Shown in pieces: positions 47,087-56,951 of a DNA stretch of 64,000 bases. The translations under genes were made by a program, and so were the position numbers. Origin of the DNA: Saprospiraceae bacterium (lineage in GTDB: Bacteria > Bacteroidota > Bacteroidia > Chitinophagales > Saprospiraceae); NCBI GenBank assembly GCA_016717265.1, contig JADKFX010000001.1, positions 3,174,501 through 3,238,500 on the forward strand. The letters run 5' to 3'. Position 1 is the first letter of the stretch. Each line of letters begins with the position of its first letter. The notes under the pieces are model-generated. The model was not told the DNA's origin and did no database searches. It worked only from the letters and a program-made list of their open reading frames with translations.

Positions 47087-48253
47087 TCAGTGTGTTATTT
47101 TTCCAGCATCCTTTCTGGATTTTTTTTCTTTCAAATAAGTGCTTATCAAAGAGAAAAACTGACTGTATCGAAAATTATAACGGGACACCAGATTGTCAAG
47201 GAAGAATGCAGCAGCAGCATGGTGTCCTTTAAGAATTCTGCAGAGAACAGGACCCAAAAAAGGATTGAACAGGAGTTTGTGCACGATATTTCCCTGCCGG
47301 ATGATATCTGTTATAAGACGAATTTTGAAAAGGTAGGCTTCTTCCAGATTGTCATATTGATCGCGATCCAGAATTGCCTGTATGGCCTTTTGTCCAGATA
47401 AGATTGCGAAATAAATGCCTTCCCCGTTGACAGGATCCACGAACCCAGCCGCATCTCCAACTAAAAGAATATGATCTGAAGCAAGCCGCTTCGGAAAGCT
47501 GCCATAAGGTATGAAGGCACCTTTTACTTTAGCTGAATCGGTTACTATTCCTAAAGTATTCAGAAACGAAAGCAGTTGTTCTTTCATTTTTAGGCTGTTA
47601 CTTTCAGGACCACCCACGCCCACGGTATATCCTTCTTTTTTTGGAAAGACCCATCCATATCCATTGGGTATCACTCCGAAATAAACACTAACCAATTCAG
47701 GATTCCGATCCTTAAGTTGACCAAATCCGATCTCCTGTTCCAGGCAAAAACCGGATGAACGGTAATCATAATCCAAAAACTTACGGATACTGCTGTTTGC
47801 CCCATCGGCTCCAATCAAGTAAGTGTAATGAATGCTATACGCTGAAAGATGTATGCTGCGGTTAGTCGTATTGATAAGGCTTAGTTGAATGTTAGACTGA
47901 TAAACATCGCCACCCAGATCTTCAAATTTTTTTAGCAACAAATGATCAAACTCCTCCCGATATGTAAAATAAAGAGATATCTGAACATTAAAATCAACTA
48001 AAGCATTAGACCCATTTTTGATTTCAACCTGATTCGATTTAAAATTATATAAGCCATCCAGTCGGATATCTTTGCAGATCTCAGTTACGAGATCCAGTGT
48101 CTTTTGCGTAATTAATCCTCCGCAGAGTTTTTTTCTGGGAAATTGACTCTTGTCCAGAATGCAGCAGCTCAATCCATGATTTCGTGCAGTAATGCCCGCA
48201 GCAGTTCCAGCCGGACCTCCACCTATAATCACTACATCATAATTCTTCTGCAT
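47087..48253 (-). CDS. FAD-dependent oxidoreductase of the geranylgeranyl-reductase family
   Basis: 388 residues. N-terminal FAD fold (VVIIGGGPAGTAAGITARNHGLSCCILDKSQFPRKKLCGG), a central GYGWVFPKKEGYTVGVGG block and the second FAD motif LVGDAAGFVDPVNGEGIYFAILSGQKA, all diagnostic of the family. Related enzymes saturate prenyl chains or act on polyketide pigments. Substrate cannot be assigned; no pathway genes sit beside it. Confidence 0.85.
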   Translation of the reverse strand: MQKNYDVVIIGGGPAGTAAGITARNHGLSCCILDKSQFPRKKLCGGLITQKTLDLVTEICKDIRLDGLYNFKSNQVEIKNGSNALVDFNVQISLYFTYREEFDHLLLKKFEDLGGDVYQSNIQLSLINTTNRSIHLSAYSIHYTYLIGADGANSSIRKFLDYDYRSSGFCLEQEIGFGQLKDRNPELVSVYFGVIPNGYGWVFPKKEGYTVGVGGPESNSLKMKEQLLSFLNTLGIVTDSAKVKGAFIPYGSFPKRLASDHILLVGDAAGFVDPVNGEGIYFAILSGQKAIQAILDRDQYDNLEEAYLFKIRLITDIIRQGNIVHKLLFNPFLGPVLCRILKGHHAAAAFFLDNLVSRYNFRYSQFFSLISTYLKEKKSRKDAGKITH

Positions 48254-48445
48254 GAGCTAATTTTGCAAGTAGGAATCCATTATTTCCAAAAATAAGTTCT
48301 GCTAAGCCCGAGTTGAACAAGGGGTCAAGTGCTGCAAGGTACACTATAAAATCTTCAACAGTAGCAGTTGATCCCTTTTATGAAATCCTCTTACTTTCAA
48401 CACAGATGGAAACAATTGATGAAATATTTTGAGAACTTAGGTTTT

Positions 48446-48469
48446 GATAATTTTTATCTCAAAATTATC
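48446..48469. repeat. Perfect 9-bp inverted repeat between two minus-strand genes
   Basis: GATAATTTT - 6-base loop - AAAATTATC, about 60 bases past the stop of the ice-binding-type gene. It lacks a T-run on the minus strand, so it is only a possible terminator. Confidence 0.4.
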
Positions 48470-48529
48470 CCTATTTCTATTTTTTCCTTAATATTTAAGC
48501 TAAGCTTTATAAATTTCTAAACTAAAAAT

Positions 48530-49615
48530 TTAGATTGTAATACTACAACTACTTTGGCAACCATTATTATCAGTCACAGTAACAGAATAGGTGCCTGGAT
48601 TCATAACTGTAATACATTGTGAAGTTGCACCGGTATTCCATAAATAGTTAGTATATCCAGTAGAAGCACATAGCGGAGTTGAAACTCCTAAACAAAATAC
48701 AGCGCCACTAGTAATGGTACATGCAGGTGCTGGCAAAGAGCTTACAGTTTTAGTACAGGTACTTGAACATCCGGCATTTACCGTTACCGTGTAGGTTCCT
48801 GGTGCATTAATTGTAATGCAACGGGTAGTTTCTCCTGTACTCCATAAGTAACCATTCCCTACGCCGATTGGGGCACAAAGTTGGGTGGTTCCACCTTGAC
48901 ATACCGTGTTACTTCCAGTGATTGTACAATCCGGTGCAAAACTTAAGGTCACCATATTTGCATTTAAATTTATAGCTCCGGCAATGGAAAGTCCTCTACC
49001 AAAAAGAGAAGCACCTGACGCCATGTTGATAGCACCATTAACCAAGAAAGTTCCTCTTAAAACAGATCCGGTAGCTTGTGATAGTGCACCATTTATTTGC
49101 CAATAGACATTACATAAATTGGCTTGATTTGCCAACACAATATTTGAAAATGCACTAGCAGAAAAAGCACCGTTTATTTTAAATATAAATAAAGCATTCG
49201 GATCTCCAAGTGCATCCAAAGTCAAGGTTCCATTCAATACAGAAGCACCGCCGAGACAATAAACATCTGGAGTTAATACTTGGCCACCTCCTAAAGTGGT
49301 TCCAATTACTGATCCACAGGTAATCCCACTCATAAACGTATATGCAATACCTACATCTGTGGCGGCTGTAGAGGAAACTCCATCCATGACATGAATATTT
49401 CCAATGACCGTGCCCGGAGGAAAACCTGCAAATGCACCATTATTGGTTCCTATATCACCCACCACCATAGTAGCTCCGGTATTACCAAAAGCACCTACAG
49501 CTGTAAATAAAGCAAATGTAGAGGCAGTCCCTAGATTTGGAGCTTGTGCATAAGTGAAAAATGGAGAGACAAATAGCAGAATCGCTATAGATAATTGACA
49601 AAGTTTCGTTTTCAT
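48530..49615 (-). CDS. Ice-binding-like (DUF3494) exported protein
   Basis: 361 residues from ATG 49615, which gives a signal peptide (..FFTYAQAPN). The DUF3494 beta-helix covers about 25-225 (LGTASTFALFTAVGAFGNTG, DIGTNNGAFAGFPPGTVIG, LFIFKINGAFSASAFSNIVLANQANLCNVYWQINGALSQATGS). Two Cys-containing Ig-like units follow (GYLWSTGETTRCITINAPGTYTVTV; NYLWNTGATSQCITVMNPGTYSVTV). The protein stops right after the second unit and has no T9SS sorting domain. Members bind ice or act as surface adhesins; the role here is unknown. Confidence 0.85.
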   Translation of the reverse strand: MKTKLCQLSIAILLFVSPFFTYAQAPNLGTASTFALFTAVGAFGNTGATMVVGDIGTNNGAFAGFPPGTVIGNIHVMDGVSSTAATDVGIAYTFMSGITCGSVIGTTLGGGQVLTPDVYCLGGASVLNGTLTLDALGDPNALFIFKINGAFSASAFSNIVLANQANLCNVYWQINGALSQATGSVLRGTFLVNGAINMASGASLFGRGLSIAGAINLNANMVTLSFAPDCTITGSNTVCQGGTTQLCAPIGVGNGYLWSTGETTRCITINAPGTYTVTVNAGCSSTCTKTVSSLPAPACTITSGAVFCLGVSTPLCASTGYTNYLWNTGATSQCITVMNPGTYSVTVTDNNGCQSSCSITI

Positions 49616-49981
49616 ATGTTCAATAATTTGAATACACCTATAAGGCCCTCCAGTCCAGAACAAAAACTCACTACTCAACTAACGGTTAAAGATTAAGACA
49701 AGCTTAAACTTCAAATTCTGATAAAATGCTAAAAATCCTTACTGTTAAAGGTCGTCATGTAAAATTATAAAAATAATTTAAATAAATACAAATTTTGTAA
49801 ATATATATTTCTATAATTTTTTACATACCAAATAAAATATAATTATTAATGCAATTTATAAATAATAAATCTAATATTAGTCGTGTTTTCAGAATTTTAA
49901 TAAAGCATTGTCGAATTCTGTTTTGTCTTATCATATTTTATTAAATGTATCTTAAACTACAAAAATTAAATAATTTCTGTA
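49616..49981. other. 366-base AT-rich intergenic region
   Basis: It should hold the promoter of the ice-binding-type gene. A 13-base palindrome (TACAAA-T-TTTGTA, 49787-49799) is the only clear structure. No reading frame or RNA gene is recognised. Confidence 0.4.
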
Positions 49982-51259
49982 TTAATCTCCTCTAACAATG
50001 CTGACAACCTTTCTGTTAGTTTGGTTCTGGAGTATTTTAGAATTTGAAATTTCATCAGGATCAAATGAATTTTCTATTATTAGTTTAAATGTAGCGTTCA
50101 AATTGTTCATTAGCAAATCGGCATCCTCAAAATTAGCATTCAAACCAGCTTTGGTTTCATTGAGAATAGTTACTACATCGCTTTCAGCTGGTGATATTGA
50201 GAAAATTGGTTTTCGTAAAAATAAATATTCGAAAAATTTACCGGTTATTACGCCTTTATGATTTGGCACCCCGATCATTAATAAAATATCAGCTTTATTC
50301 AAAAAGTTTTGCAATTCTAAATGTGACATTGAAGAATGAACGACTAAATGTTTAGCCAATTTTGATTTTCTCAAATCTTCAATTATGGTCTTGTCAATAT
50401 TCCCTATTAGAAGTAATTGGAAATTATGACTGATCTCAGGTTTGCTTCTTAAAAATTCTGTCAGTTGTTCCCAAAATATCTTTGGATTCCTATCTGAACT
50501 TAAGACACCAGTATATATCATGGTAATTTTTCCATCACTATCCAAAAATGACTTTCGCTCAAACTCTTCATATCCATTCGTTATAACTTCAATTTTTCGG
50601 TTCACTCGCTTTTGAAGTCCGACCTTACAATCATTGCTCACAGTAACTACACAATTTGCTTCCTTTAATACAGAATACTCCAGTCTCAAATGAATATTTT
50701 GCGCAAGCTTACTTAAGTTTAATTGGCTAAAAAAATAAATCTGAGTCCAGGGATCTCGAAAATCCGCTAACCAGGGAATCTTATGTTTACGCTTTAGATT
50801 TCTTGCAATTAAATGTGTACTATGTGGTGGTCCAGTACTTACAATGACATCTACTTTATTGCGTTCTAAATACGAATTTAAATAATTAACTGAAGGACGA
50901 ATCCAAAACATTCTTGCATCTGGTATAAAAAAATTACCTCGAATCCACAGTAAACATTTCTTAAAAAAGCTACCTTTTTCTAATTCGGCCATAATTGTAG
51001 GATCCACTTTAGTATCAATTCCAGAAATTTTTCTGTACATAGCATATGGCTCCCAAACAGATTTCTTAAGAACTTCAATTCCTGGAGGAATATGTTGACT
51101 CAAACCTTCATCAAGATATGGATATTCACCATTCGAAACTGTATATATGATTGGTTCCCAACCATATGAACGAAGATGTTTTGCAAAATAAAGCCAACGC
51201 TGCACACCAGAACCTCCAGATGGAGGCCAATAATAGCTAATTATTAAAACCTTTTTCAA
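49982..51259 (-). CDS. Glycosyltransferase, GT4-like
   Basis: 425 residues of the GT-B fold. N-terminal part KVLIISYYWPPSGGSGVQRWLYFAKHLRSYGWEPIIYT is typical of family 4 transferases in Bacteroidota polysaccharide clusters; the C-terminal half has IYTGVLSSDRNPKIFWEQL and the sugar-nucleotide region ADILLMIGVPNHKGVITGKFFEYLFLRKPIFSISP. It is divergent from the asparagine synthetase gene, with 108 bases between starts. Donor and acceptor are unknown. Confidence 0.85.
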   Translation of the reverse strand: MKKVLIISYYWPPSGGSGVQRWLYFAKHLRSYGWEPIIYTVSNGEYPYLDEGLSQHIPPGIEVLKKSVWEPYAMYRKISGIDTKVDPTIMAELEKGSFFKKCLLWIRGNFFIPDARMFWIRPSVNYLNSYLERNKVDVIVSTGPPHSTHLIARNLKRKHKIPWLADFRDPWTQIYFFSQLNLSKLAQNIHLRLEYSVLKEANCVVTVSNDCKVGLQKRVNRKIEVITNGYEEFERKSFLDSDGKITMIYTGVLSSDRNPKIFWEQLTEFLRSKPEISHNFQLLLIGNIDKTIIEDLRKSKLAKHLVVHSSMSHLELQNFLNKADILLMIGVPNHKGVITGKFFEYLFLRKPIFSISPAESDVVTILNETKAGLNANFEDADLLMNNLNATFKLIIENSFDPDEISNSKILQNQTNRKVVSIVRGD

Positions 51260-51348
51260 TTGTATTTAATTAGTTTAGGTTTAACACTTCGGGGTAAAAA
51301 TACAGAATATAAAGAGATAAGAACTAGCTTTAAAAGCAATAGCTTAAC

Positions 51349-51356
51349 TAACTTTG
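51349..51356 (+). promoter_or_regulatory. -7 element before the asparagine synthetase gene
   Basis: TAACTTTG, identical to the element before the YfhO gene, lies 11 bases upstream of the ATG; a CTTTA upstream element lies 17 bases before it. The leader would be very short. The element supports the ATG at 51368 as the true start. Confidence 0.45.
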
Positions 51357-51367
51357 CTTTTAATAAT

Positions 51368-53290
51368 ATGTGTGGATTATCTGGTATATACCATTTGGAT
51401 GGTGCTCCAATTGAAACAACATCCCTCCTTAAAATGAACCGCCTTATAAGGCACCGGGGTCCAGATGATGAAGGATATTTATTAATCAATACAAAGACAG
51501 GAGCACAAACGCATCATTTTCATGATGATTCAATTACTGAAATAAAAAAGACATCAACACAATTACCTGAATCTACAACTTCAAATTTAGGAATCGCATT
51601 CAGGAGATTGTCAATTATCGATTTATCAGTAACTGGACATCAACCAATGTCTGATCATGAACAAAATTGTTGGATAACATTCAATGGTGAAATCTATAAT
51701 TATATTGAAATCAAGAATGAATTACAATCATTAGGTCATCGTTTTATATCTGGTAGTGATACGGAAGTTTTATTACATTCTTATAAACAATGGGGAACTC
51801 ATTGTTTAGAACGCTTTATTGGAATGTTTGCTTTTGTCATTTACAATCATAAAGAAAGAACTTTATTTGTAGCAAGAGATCGAATTGGAATTAAACCTTT
51901 CAATTATTATTTTGATGGAAATCGGTTTGTTTGGGCATCGGAAGAAAAGCAATTTTCAAAATCCAATCTTGTAACATTATCTCCGAATGAATTTAAGATG
52001 GTAGAATTTCTTCGAGACAATAAATCCTTTGAAGATACAGACACTTTTTTTAAAGAAATCAAACAACTAGCTGCCGGGCATTTTGCTTTAATAAACCAAA
52101 ATGGGCTTACTATAACGAAGTATTGGGATTTGCCAAAGCAAGTAAATCAAATATCCTGGAACGAAACACAAAGCATCGAATCTATACAATCTCTTTTAAA
52201 AGATTCCATAAAATTAAGATTGCGCAGTGATGTACCTTTAGGTGTTGCATTAAGTGGTGGTATTGATTCATCTTCTGTTTGTTGTATTGCCAGAAGTTTA
52301 ACAGACACTTCTATCCAAACCTTTTCTGTTTATTATGAAGGTATAAAATATGACGAACGCAAGTACATCAAGGCTGTTTTAGATACTGGTGGATTTAAAT
52401 CTACCTTTTATTCAGGAAGTCATGATGTAAATTTAAATGAAATTAAAAACTGGATATATCAACAAGATGCACCCACTACTGGTGCAAGTCCATTTTCGGC
52501 TTTTCAAAATTACAAAAATGTAAAAAACGCTGGAATTATTGTTCTCCTGAATGGTCAGGGTGGAGATGAACTGTATGCTGGTTATCCTTATTTTATTAAA
52601 TATTACCTGGCTCAATTACTAAAAGATCACAATTATTCTGCGTATGGTAAAACAATCTATGCACTCACTCAGAACCAGGGAATTAAAAAAGTTTTATCCC
52701 ATGCATATCTTTCCTGGAAAGTTTTACAAAAAAATAGTTCCGTAGTTCGACAATTAGAACATCAAAAATATGCAACCAGGGATTTATACCCGAACACGCT
52801 CCTTCAGAATAATTTTCCAAATGAAGATTCCTTTATTGACGCCGCATTGTCAAGATCCATAAAACAAACACATCTACCTCATATGTTACGATGGGAGGAT
52901 CGGAACTCTATGGCTAATTCAATTGAAAGCAGAGTACCCTTTCTTGATCATAGATTAGTTGAATCTTCTTTTAATATACCTGCGTCACTTAAACTTCACA
53001 ATGGTGTTAATAAGTACATTCTTCGACAAAGCATGAAAAATATAGTTCCTGATATAATTTTAAATAGAAAAGATAAAATCGGATTTGGAACGCCAACTAC
53101 GCTCTGGACTCATACTACATTAGCACCTGGAATTCAAGATATAATTCAATCGAAAGAATTTTTAGATCGCCCCTGGTGGAATGGAAAAGCAATACGACGT
53201 AAATTTGAAAAAAATCCTCACACATTTGGCGAAAATGAACTTTGGAGAATCCTGTCCAGCGAATTGTGGTATCAATCCTTTTTCAATTAA
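51368..53290 (+). CDS. asnB: Asparagine synthetase (glutamine-hydrolysing)
   Basis: 640 residues. The start is fixed by chemistry: ATG 51368 gives MCGLSG, so that after Met removal Cys is the N-terminal glutaminase nucleophile; the frame extends further upstream but should not be used. Glutaminase domain (1-210; RHRGPDDEG, ITFNGEIYNY, SDTEVLLHSY), then the synthetase domain with the ATP loop LSGGIDSSSV and NGQGGDELYAGYP. Within this polysaccharide cluster it may amidate a sugar acid rather than make free asparagine. Confidence 0.93.
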   Translation: MCGLSGIYHLDGAPIETTSLLKMNRLIRHRGPDDEGYLLINTKTGAQTHHFHDDSITEIKKTSTQLPESTTSNLGIAFRRLSIIDLSVTGHQPMSDHEQNCWITFNGEIYNYIEIKNELQSLGHRFISGSDTEVLLHSYKQWGTHCLERFIGMFAFVIYNHKERTLFVARDRIGIKPFNYYFDGNRFVWASEEKQFSKSNLVTLSPNEFKMVEFLRDNKSFEDTDTFFKEIKQLAAGHFALINQNGLTITKYWDLPKQVNQISWNETQSIESIQSLLKDSIKLRLRSDVPLGVALSGGIDSSSVCCIARSLTDTSIQTFSVYYEGIKYDERKYIKAVLDTGGFKSTFYSGSHDVNLNEIKNWIYQQDAPTTGASPFSAFQNYKNVKNAGIIVLLNGQGGDELYAGYPYFIKYYLAQLLKDHNYSAYGKTIYALTQNQGIKKVLSHAYLSWKVLQKNSSVVRQLEHQKYATRDLYPNTLLQNNFPNEDSFIDAALSRSIKQTHLPHMLRWEDRNSMANSIESRVPFLDHRLVESSFNIPASLKLHNGVNKYILRQSMKNIVPDIILNRKDKIGFGTPTTLWTHTTLAPGIQDIIQSKEFLDRPWWNGKAIRRKFEKNPHTFGENELWRILSSELWYQSFFN

Positions 53291-53303
53291 TTTAAATTTA
53301 CAA

Positions 53304-54368
53304 ATGAAATCATTAGAAAAAGGAAGTTATTCATTTTCATCTATTCTGGAAGTCTCCAGACAATTGGAACAAGATATCATACACTTGGATTTTGAATCGC
53401 TAAATCTTCATGAGCGTGTAAAAAGTTATTTTCGATTTGACTTGGGTAAAATTAAATATGTGAGTGAATGTAATGCTTTCATATTATTTCATATTCTGAA
53501 TGATTCTTTAATAAATATTCAGGACCATATAATAATTGATCATGGAGCTGGAATTGGATTTTTTTCATTTTTGGTTAAACGTATTGGTGCAAAATGTATA
53601 AGCCATGATATTTCTGAAGAATATCTTGAAGGCATAAAAATACTAGCCAAAGAATTGAATGCTGAACCTGATTATTATATACTTGGTGATACCGATATAT
53701 TAGTTGAATATTGCAATTCAAATATGCTTAAACCTACTGGCCTAGGTTCTCGAAATGTCATTGAACACCTGCCAGACTATACGCAATTTTTTAAACAGTT
53801 AAGCGTTTTAAAAAGTGATAAATTTAATTCCGTAATAACCACTTCTGCAAATATACATAATCCTATTGTTAAACAAATCCACCGTAAAATCCATTCAAAA
53901 TATGAAAATCTTGGTAGCAATATGGATATGGATAACCCCACTTTAGATACTGCAAATTGTGGAATGAAACTGCGATCTGAAATTATAAAAAACCAGTTTC
54001 CAGAATTAGACCAGAAGCTAATCGAGAAGTTAGCTAAACGAAACCGTGGTTTCGCTCAAGCCCAAATCATCGAGCGTACTCAAGCTTATATTCAAACAGG
54101 ATTGCTTCCTGTTTTATCTCAAGATTCAACAAATACCTGCGATCCATATACAGGTGCTTGGGTGGAACGATTGGTTTCTGTAAAAGAGTATGAACGAGCT
54201 GCACAAAATGCACAATTTAAATTTAGTATAATCACTGGTTTTTACAATACGCAATACCATTCAAAAATTAAAAATATAATAGCCATCATCTTAAATAAAA
54301 TTTTAAAATTAAATCCACCCTTTAAGCTTCAATTATCTCCATTTTTAGCGATGAAATTGGTAAAATGA
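53304..54368 (+). CDS. SAM-dependent methyltransferase-like protein
   Basis: 354 residues from ATG 53304 (a longer frame running back into asnB has no support). Class I SAM-binding features: IIDHGAGIGFFSFLVKRIGAKCISHDISEEYLEGIKIL, then SRNVIEHLPDYTQFFKQL, equivalent to the D/N-V-L-E-H-L motif. The C-terminal half is unusual and helical. It lies between asnB and a flippase, so modification of a polysaccharide precursor is likely. Confidence 0.75.
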   Translation: MKSLEKGSYSFSSILEVSRQLEQDIIHLDFESLNLHERVKSYFRFDLGKIKYVSECNAFILFHILNDSLINIQDHIIIDHGAGIGFFSFLVKRIGAKCISHDISEEYLEGIKILAKELNAEPDYYILGDTDILVEYCNSNMLKPTGLGSRNVIEHLPDYTQFFKQLSVLKSDKFNSVITTSANIHNPIVKQIHRKIHSKYENLGSNMDMDNPTLDTANCGMKLRSEIIKNQFPELDQKLIEKLAKRNRGFAQAQIIERTQAYIQTGLLPVLSQDSTNTCDPYTGAWVERLVSVKEYERAAQNAQFKFSIITGFYNTQYHSKIKNIIAIILNKILKLNPPFKLQLSPFLAMKLVK

Positions 54369-54473
54369 TACGATTTAATTTGATTTTAAATATAAATTAA
54401 AAATGAATTCAACTCCTATAACTTACCTAATTTATTTCACCTATGCAGTTCTTAATATATTTTCCATAGTATA

Positions 54474-55757
54474 ATGAACTTTTATAAAACCAGTTTTTTA
54501 AGCGGTCTTTACTCTGTAGTCAATCTTATTACTGGATTGGTAATTACGAAAGTAAGCGCCAGTTTAATTGGCCCAATTGGTACAGCATATATTGGAAAAT
54601 TTGCAAATATTACTGGACTGATTCTTATTTTTTCTACGGCTTCTATTGCTACCGGAATTGTTAAATATGTTGCACAATATAAAAATAATGAAACCGAACT
54701 AAAAAAAATAATAAATACAGCATTCGGAATTATTTTGATAGGATCTGTCCTCGGCATGATAGTCGTTTTTACATCTTACAAATTTTTGAATATTGCTGCT
54801 TTTAATAACCAGAATTTTGAAAACGTATTTTTACTTTATGGAATATTTTTACTTTTTATTTCACTTCAAATTATCATCACCAGTGTTTTAAATGGTATCG
54901 GAGAAATTCGAATGTTGAGTTATGTGAATATTTCAGCCGCACTACTTAATTTAGTGATTACTACCTATTCAATATATAATTTTCATATTGCTGGCGCTTT
55001 ATTTTCGAATTCCATATTTGGAATATTGACAACAGTCACTGGATTGTTTGCTTTCAAAAAGCTTAACATGTTAAATACTCAATATTTCAATCCAAAAATT
55101 GATTTGCCATTAGCTTTTCAATTGATCAAATATGGAGTATTTGCTGCTATTACGTCCTTTAGCTGGATGTGGACTATGATTTTTATTCGGGAAAATATTG
55201 AACATCAACTTACTACAAAAGATGCAGGTTTATGGCAAGCAATGTTTAGTTTATCAGATCGCTACCTGACGGTCATAACGAATATTATGATTGTTTACTT
55301 TATTCCAAAATTATCAGAATTATCAGAAACGCAGGACCTGGTGACTGAAATCCGGAAAGCATTTAAACGTATTGTCCCTATTATGATTATCTTGTCTGGC
55401 AGCATTTGGTTATGCAAAGACATTATTATCAGCTTGTTATTAGCAGAATCATTTCGGCCTATGAGGGAACTCTTTAGCTTTCAAATGATTGGTGATGTAT
55501 TTCGGATTACGGCTTCTATTCTAAGCTATTTGATAGCATCAAAAGCAATGTTCAGATCAGGACTTAAAGCCGATTTGACATTTCATCTTAGTCTACTTTT
55601 GGGATCCTATTTTCTTGTAAATCAATTTGGATTAGTTGGAGCAAGTTATGCGTATGCCATTGCAACCTTTTTGTACTTGTTAATCAATTTATTTATTTTC
55701 AAAGATCTTATGGTATTAGTAAAAAAAAGTGTATTACCTAAGCCCTGGCTTAAATAA
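54474..55757 (+). CDS. Wzx-like O-antigen/polysaccharide flippase
   Basis: 427 residues, about 12 membrane helices of the MOP superfamily, with the typical N-terminus TSFLSGLYSVVNLITGLVITKVSASLIGPIGTAYIGKFANI and the central GVFAAITSFSWMWTMIFIRENIE. It moves lipid-linked oligosaccharide across the inner membrane. It is the last gene of the small polysaccharide group and is followed by a bidirectional hairpin. Confidence 0.87.
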   Translation: MNFYKTSFLSGLYSVVNLITGLVITKVSASLIGPIGTAYIGKFANITGLILIFSTASIATGIVKYVAQYKNNETELKKIINTAFGIILIGSVLGMIVVFTSYKFLNIAAFNNQNFENVFLLYGIFLLFISLQIIITSVLNGIGEIRMLSYVNISAALLNLVITTYSIYNFHIAGALFSNSIFGILTTVTGLFAFKKLNMLNTQYFNPKIDLPLAFQLIKYGVFAAITSFSWMWTMIFIRENIEHQLTTKDAGLWQAMFSLSDRYLTVITNIMIVYFIPKLSELSETQDLVTEIRKAFKRIVPIMIILSGSIWLCKDIIISLLLAESFRPMRELFSFQMIGDVFRITASILSYLIASKAMFRSGLKADLTFHLSLLLGSYFLVNQFGLVGASYAYAIATFLYLLINLFIFKDLMVLVKKSVLPKPWLK

Positions 55758-55787
55758 AAATTTATGGAGGAAGCTGTTCATAAATTT
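55758..55787. terminator. Bidirectional terminator between flippase and DinB genes
   Basis: Inverted repeat AAATTTATG / CATAAATTT (9 of 9 pairs) with a 12-base loop, filling the 42-base convergent gap. Both outer flanks are A/T-rich. Confidence 0.6.
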
Positions 55788-55799
55788 AAAATCCAAAAA

Positions 55800-56324
55800 T
55801 TAAGATTTCAATATTCTTAAATACTCAATCCAAGGTCCTGTATCTTCTTTAAAGTGTTTTGCCATGACTCTTGAAATTTGGCAAATATGATCCAGATCAT
55901 GAACCACCCAGGTAGACAATAATTGATGCAATGTAACGTGGCCGAAAGAAGGATGTATGCCTTTCTTTTCAAGGTCAAATTGGGTCAGCTGCATTGCTCT
56001 AAGCGCATTTATATTTTTAAGTCGTTCCAATTTAAATTCACCCAACAATTGGTTATTTGACTTTCCTTTACAATTTTCAAATTGTGCCAATCTATCAAAA
56101 TTAGCAAACGTACCTTCCCCATTAAAATTCAAAATAACTTCAATCCTTTGAATCCAATTTGTTTTTTCAGCATGTACAAAATGACCTAAAACATCCGTTG
56201 CCGACCATGTTTCAGGACCTTCATTCGGGTTTGTCCAGAATGCCGACAAGTCTTTTAAAAAAGATTCTAAAATTCCTGGAGTGCGCTCCAATAATTCTAT
56301 AGTTCGTTCCAAATCAAAATTCAT
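55800..56324 (-). CDS. DinB-family protein
   Basis: 174 residues forming a four-helix DinB/YfiT-type bundle. Likely metal-binding histidines: His in DVLGHFVHAEKTNW and in WVVHDLDHICQISRVMAKHF. Members are metal-dependent and often thiol-linked enzymes of unclear role. Nine bases separate it from the upstream membrane protein gene, so they are likely co-transcribed. Confidence 0.82.
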   Translation of the reverse strand: MNFDLERTIELLERTPGILESFLKDLSAFWTNPNEGPETWSATDVLGHFVHAEKTNWIQRIEVILNFNGEGTFANFDRLAQFENCKGKSNNQLLGEFKLERLKNINALRAMQLTQFDLEKKGIHPSFGHVTLHQLLSTWVVHDLDHICQISRVMAKHFKEDTGPWIEYLRILKS

Positions 56325-56333
56325 AATTTGGTA

Positions 56334-56951
56334 TTAATGAATAATAAATGATAAAATACCAGTTAGGACCATAGTAATACCAGTAATGATTCCAGCATTA
56401 TGTTCCCATGTATGGGCATTTATTCTTTTTATGCTTCGGAAGGCAATCCATACCCAAATGACCATGCCAAACAAGCTAATAATTGCATAAATAAATACAC
56501 ATAATAAGAGTGTTCCCCAACCATATAAACTTGCATTCATAAAATAAGCCTCTATTTCAAGACAAGGAGACAAAAACATAAATGCCAATAAGGCATAAAG
56601 AATTTGCTTGCGTGTCTTTGTGGGGTCCATCATGTGGTCATCAATATGAAAATGATGATGCGTATGATGTCGATACATAAAATAAAAGCCAGATGCAATC
56701 AATATTATAGGCCCTATCCAGAAAAATTTCTGATCATAAACAATTTGAAAACCAAACAGAATACCCCCAAGTAAGATACCCAATAAGACAGTACTTAATA
56801 CATGTGCTAAGCCAAGATAGAAGGTATACCTAATCGTTTCTCGCTCTGACCATTCCTGTGCTTTAGCCAAAGCAATGAGCGGCAGCCAATGACTTGGTAT
56901 AAGTGCGTGTAAAACACTTATTAAAAAAGTGCCAAAAAGAAGTTGATACAT
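56334..56951 (-). CDS. NicO/RcnA-like membrane protein with His-rich loop
   Basis: 205 residues with six membrane helices. The first (LLFGTFLISVLHALIPSHWLPLIALAK) carries H-x-x-x-P-x-H-W, as in nickel/cobalt exporters and urease-accessory-like transporters. A cytoplasmic loop (RHHTHHHFHIDDHMMD) can bind metal. Metal efflux or delivery is likely; which metal is unknown. It precedes DinB in the same transcription direction. Confidence 0.7.
   Translation of the reverse strand: MYQLLFGTFLISVLHALIPSHWLPLIALAKAQEWSERETIRYTFYLGLAHVLSTVLLGILLGGILFGFQIVYDQKFFWIGPIILIASGFYFMYRHHTHHHFHIDDHMMDPTKTRKQILYALLAFMFLSPCLEIEAYFMNASLYGWGTLLLCVFIYAIISLFGMVIWVWIAFRSIKRINAHTWEHNAGIITGITMVLTGILSFIIH

Noticed and set aside
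51260..51367. Upstream extension of asparagine synthetase
   Set aside because: The glutaminase requires Cys directly after the initiator Met, which only ATG 51368 provides.
53181..53303. Upstream extension of the methyltransferase-like gene into asnB
   Set aside because: It lies inside the coding end of asnB in another frame and shows no domain; ATG 53304 follows the asnB stop neatly.
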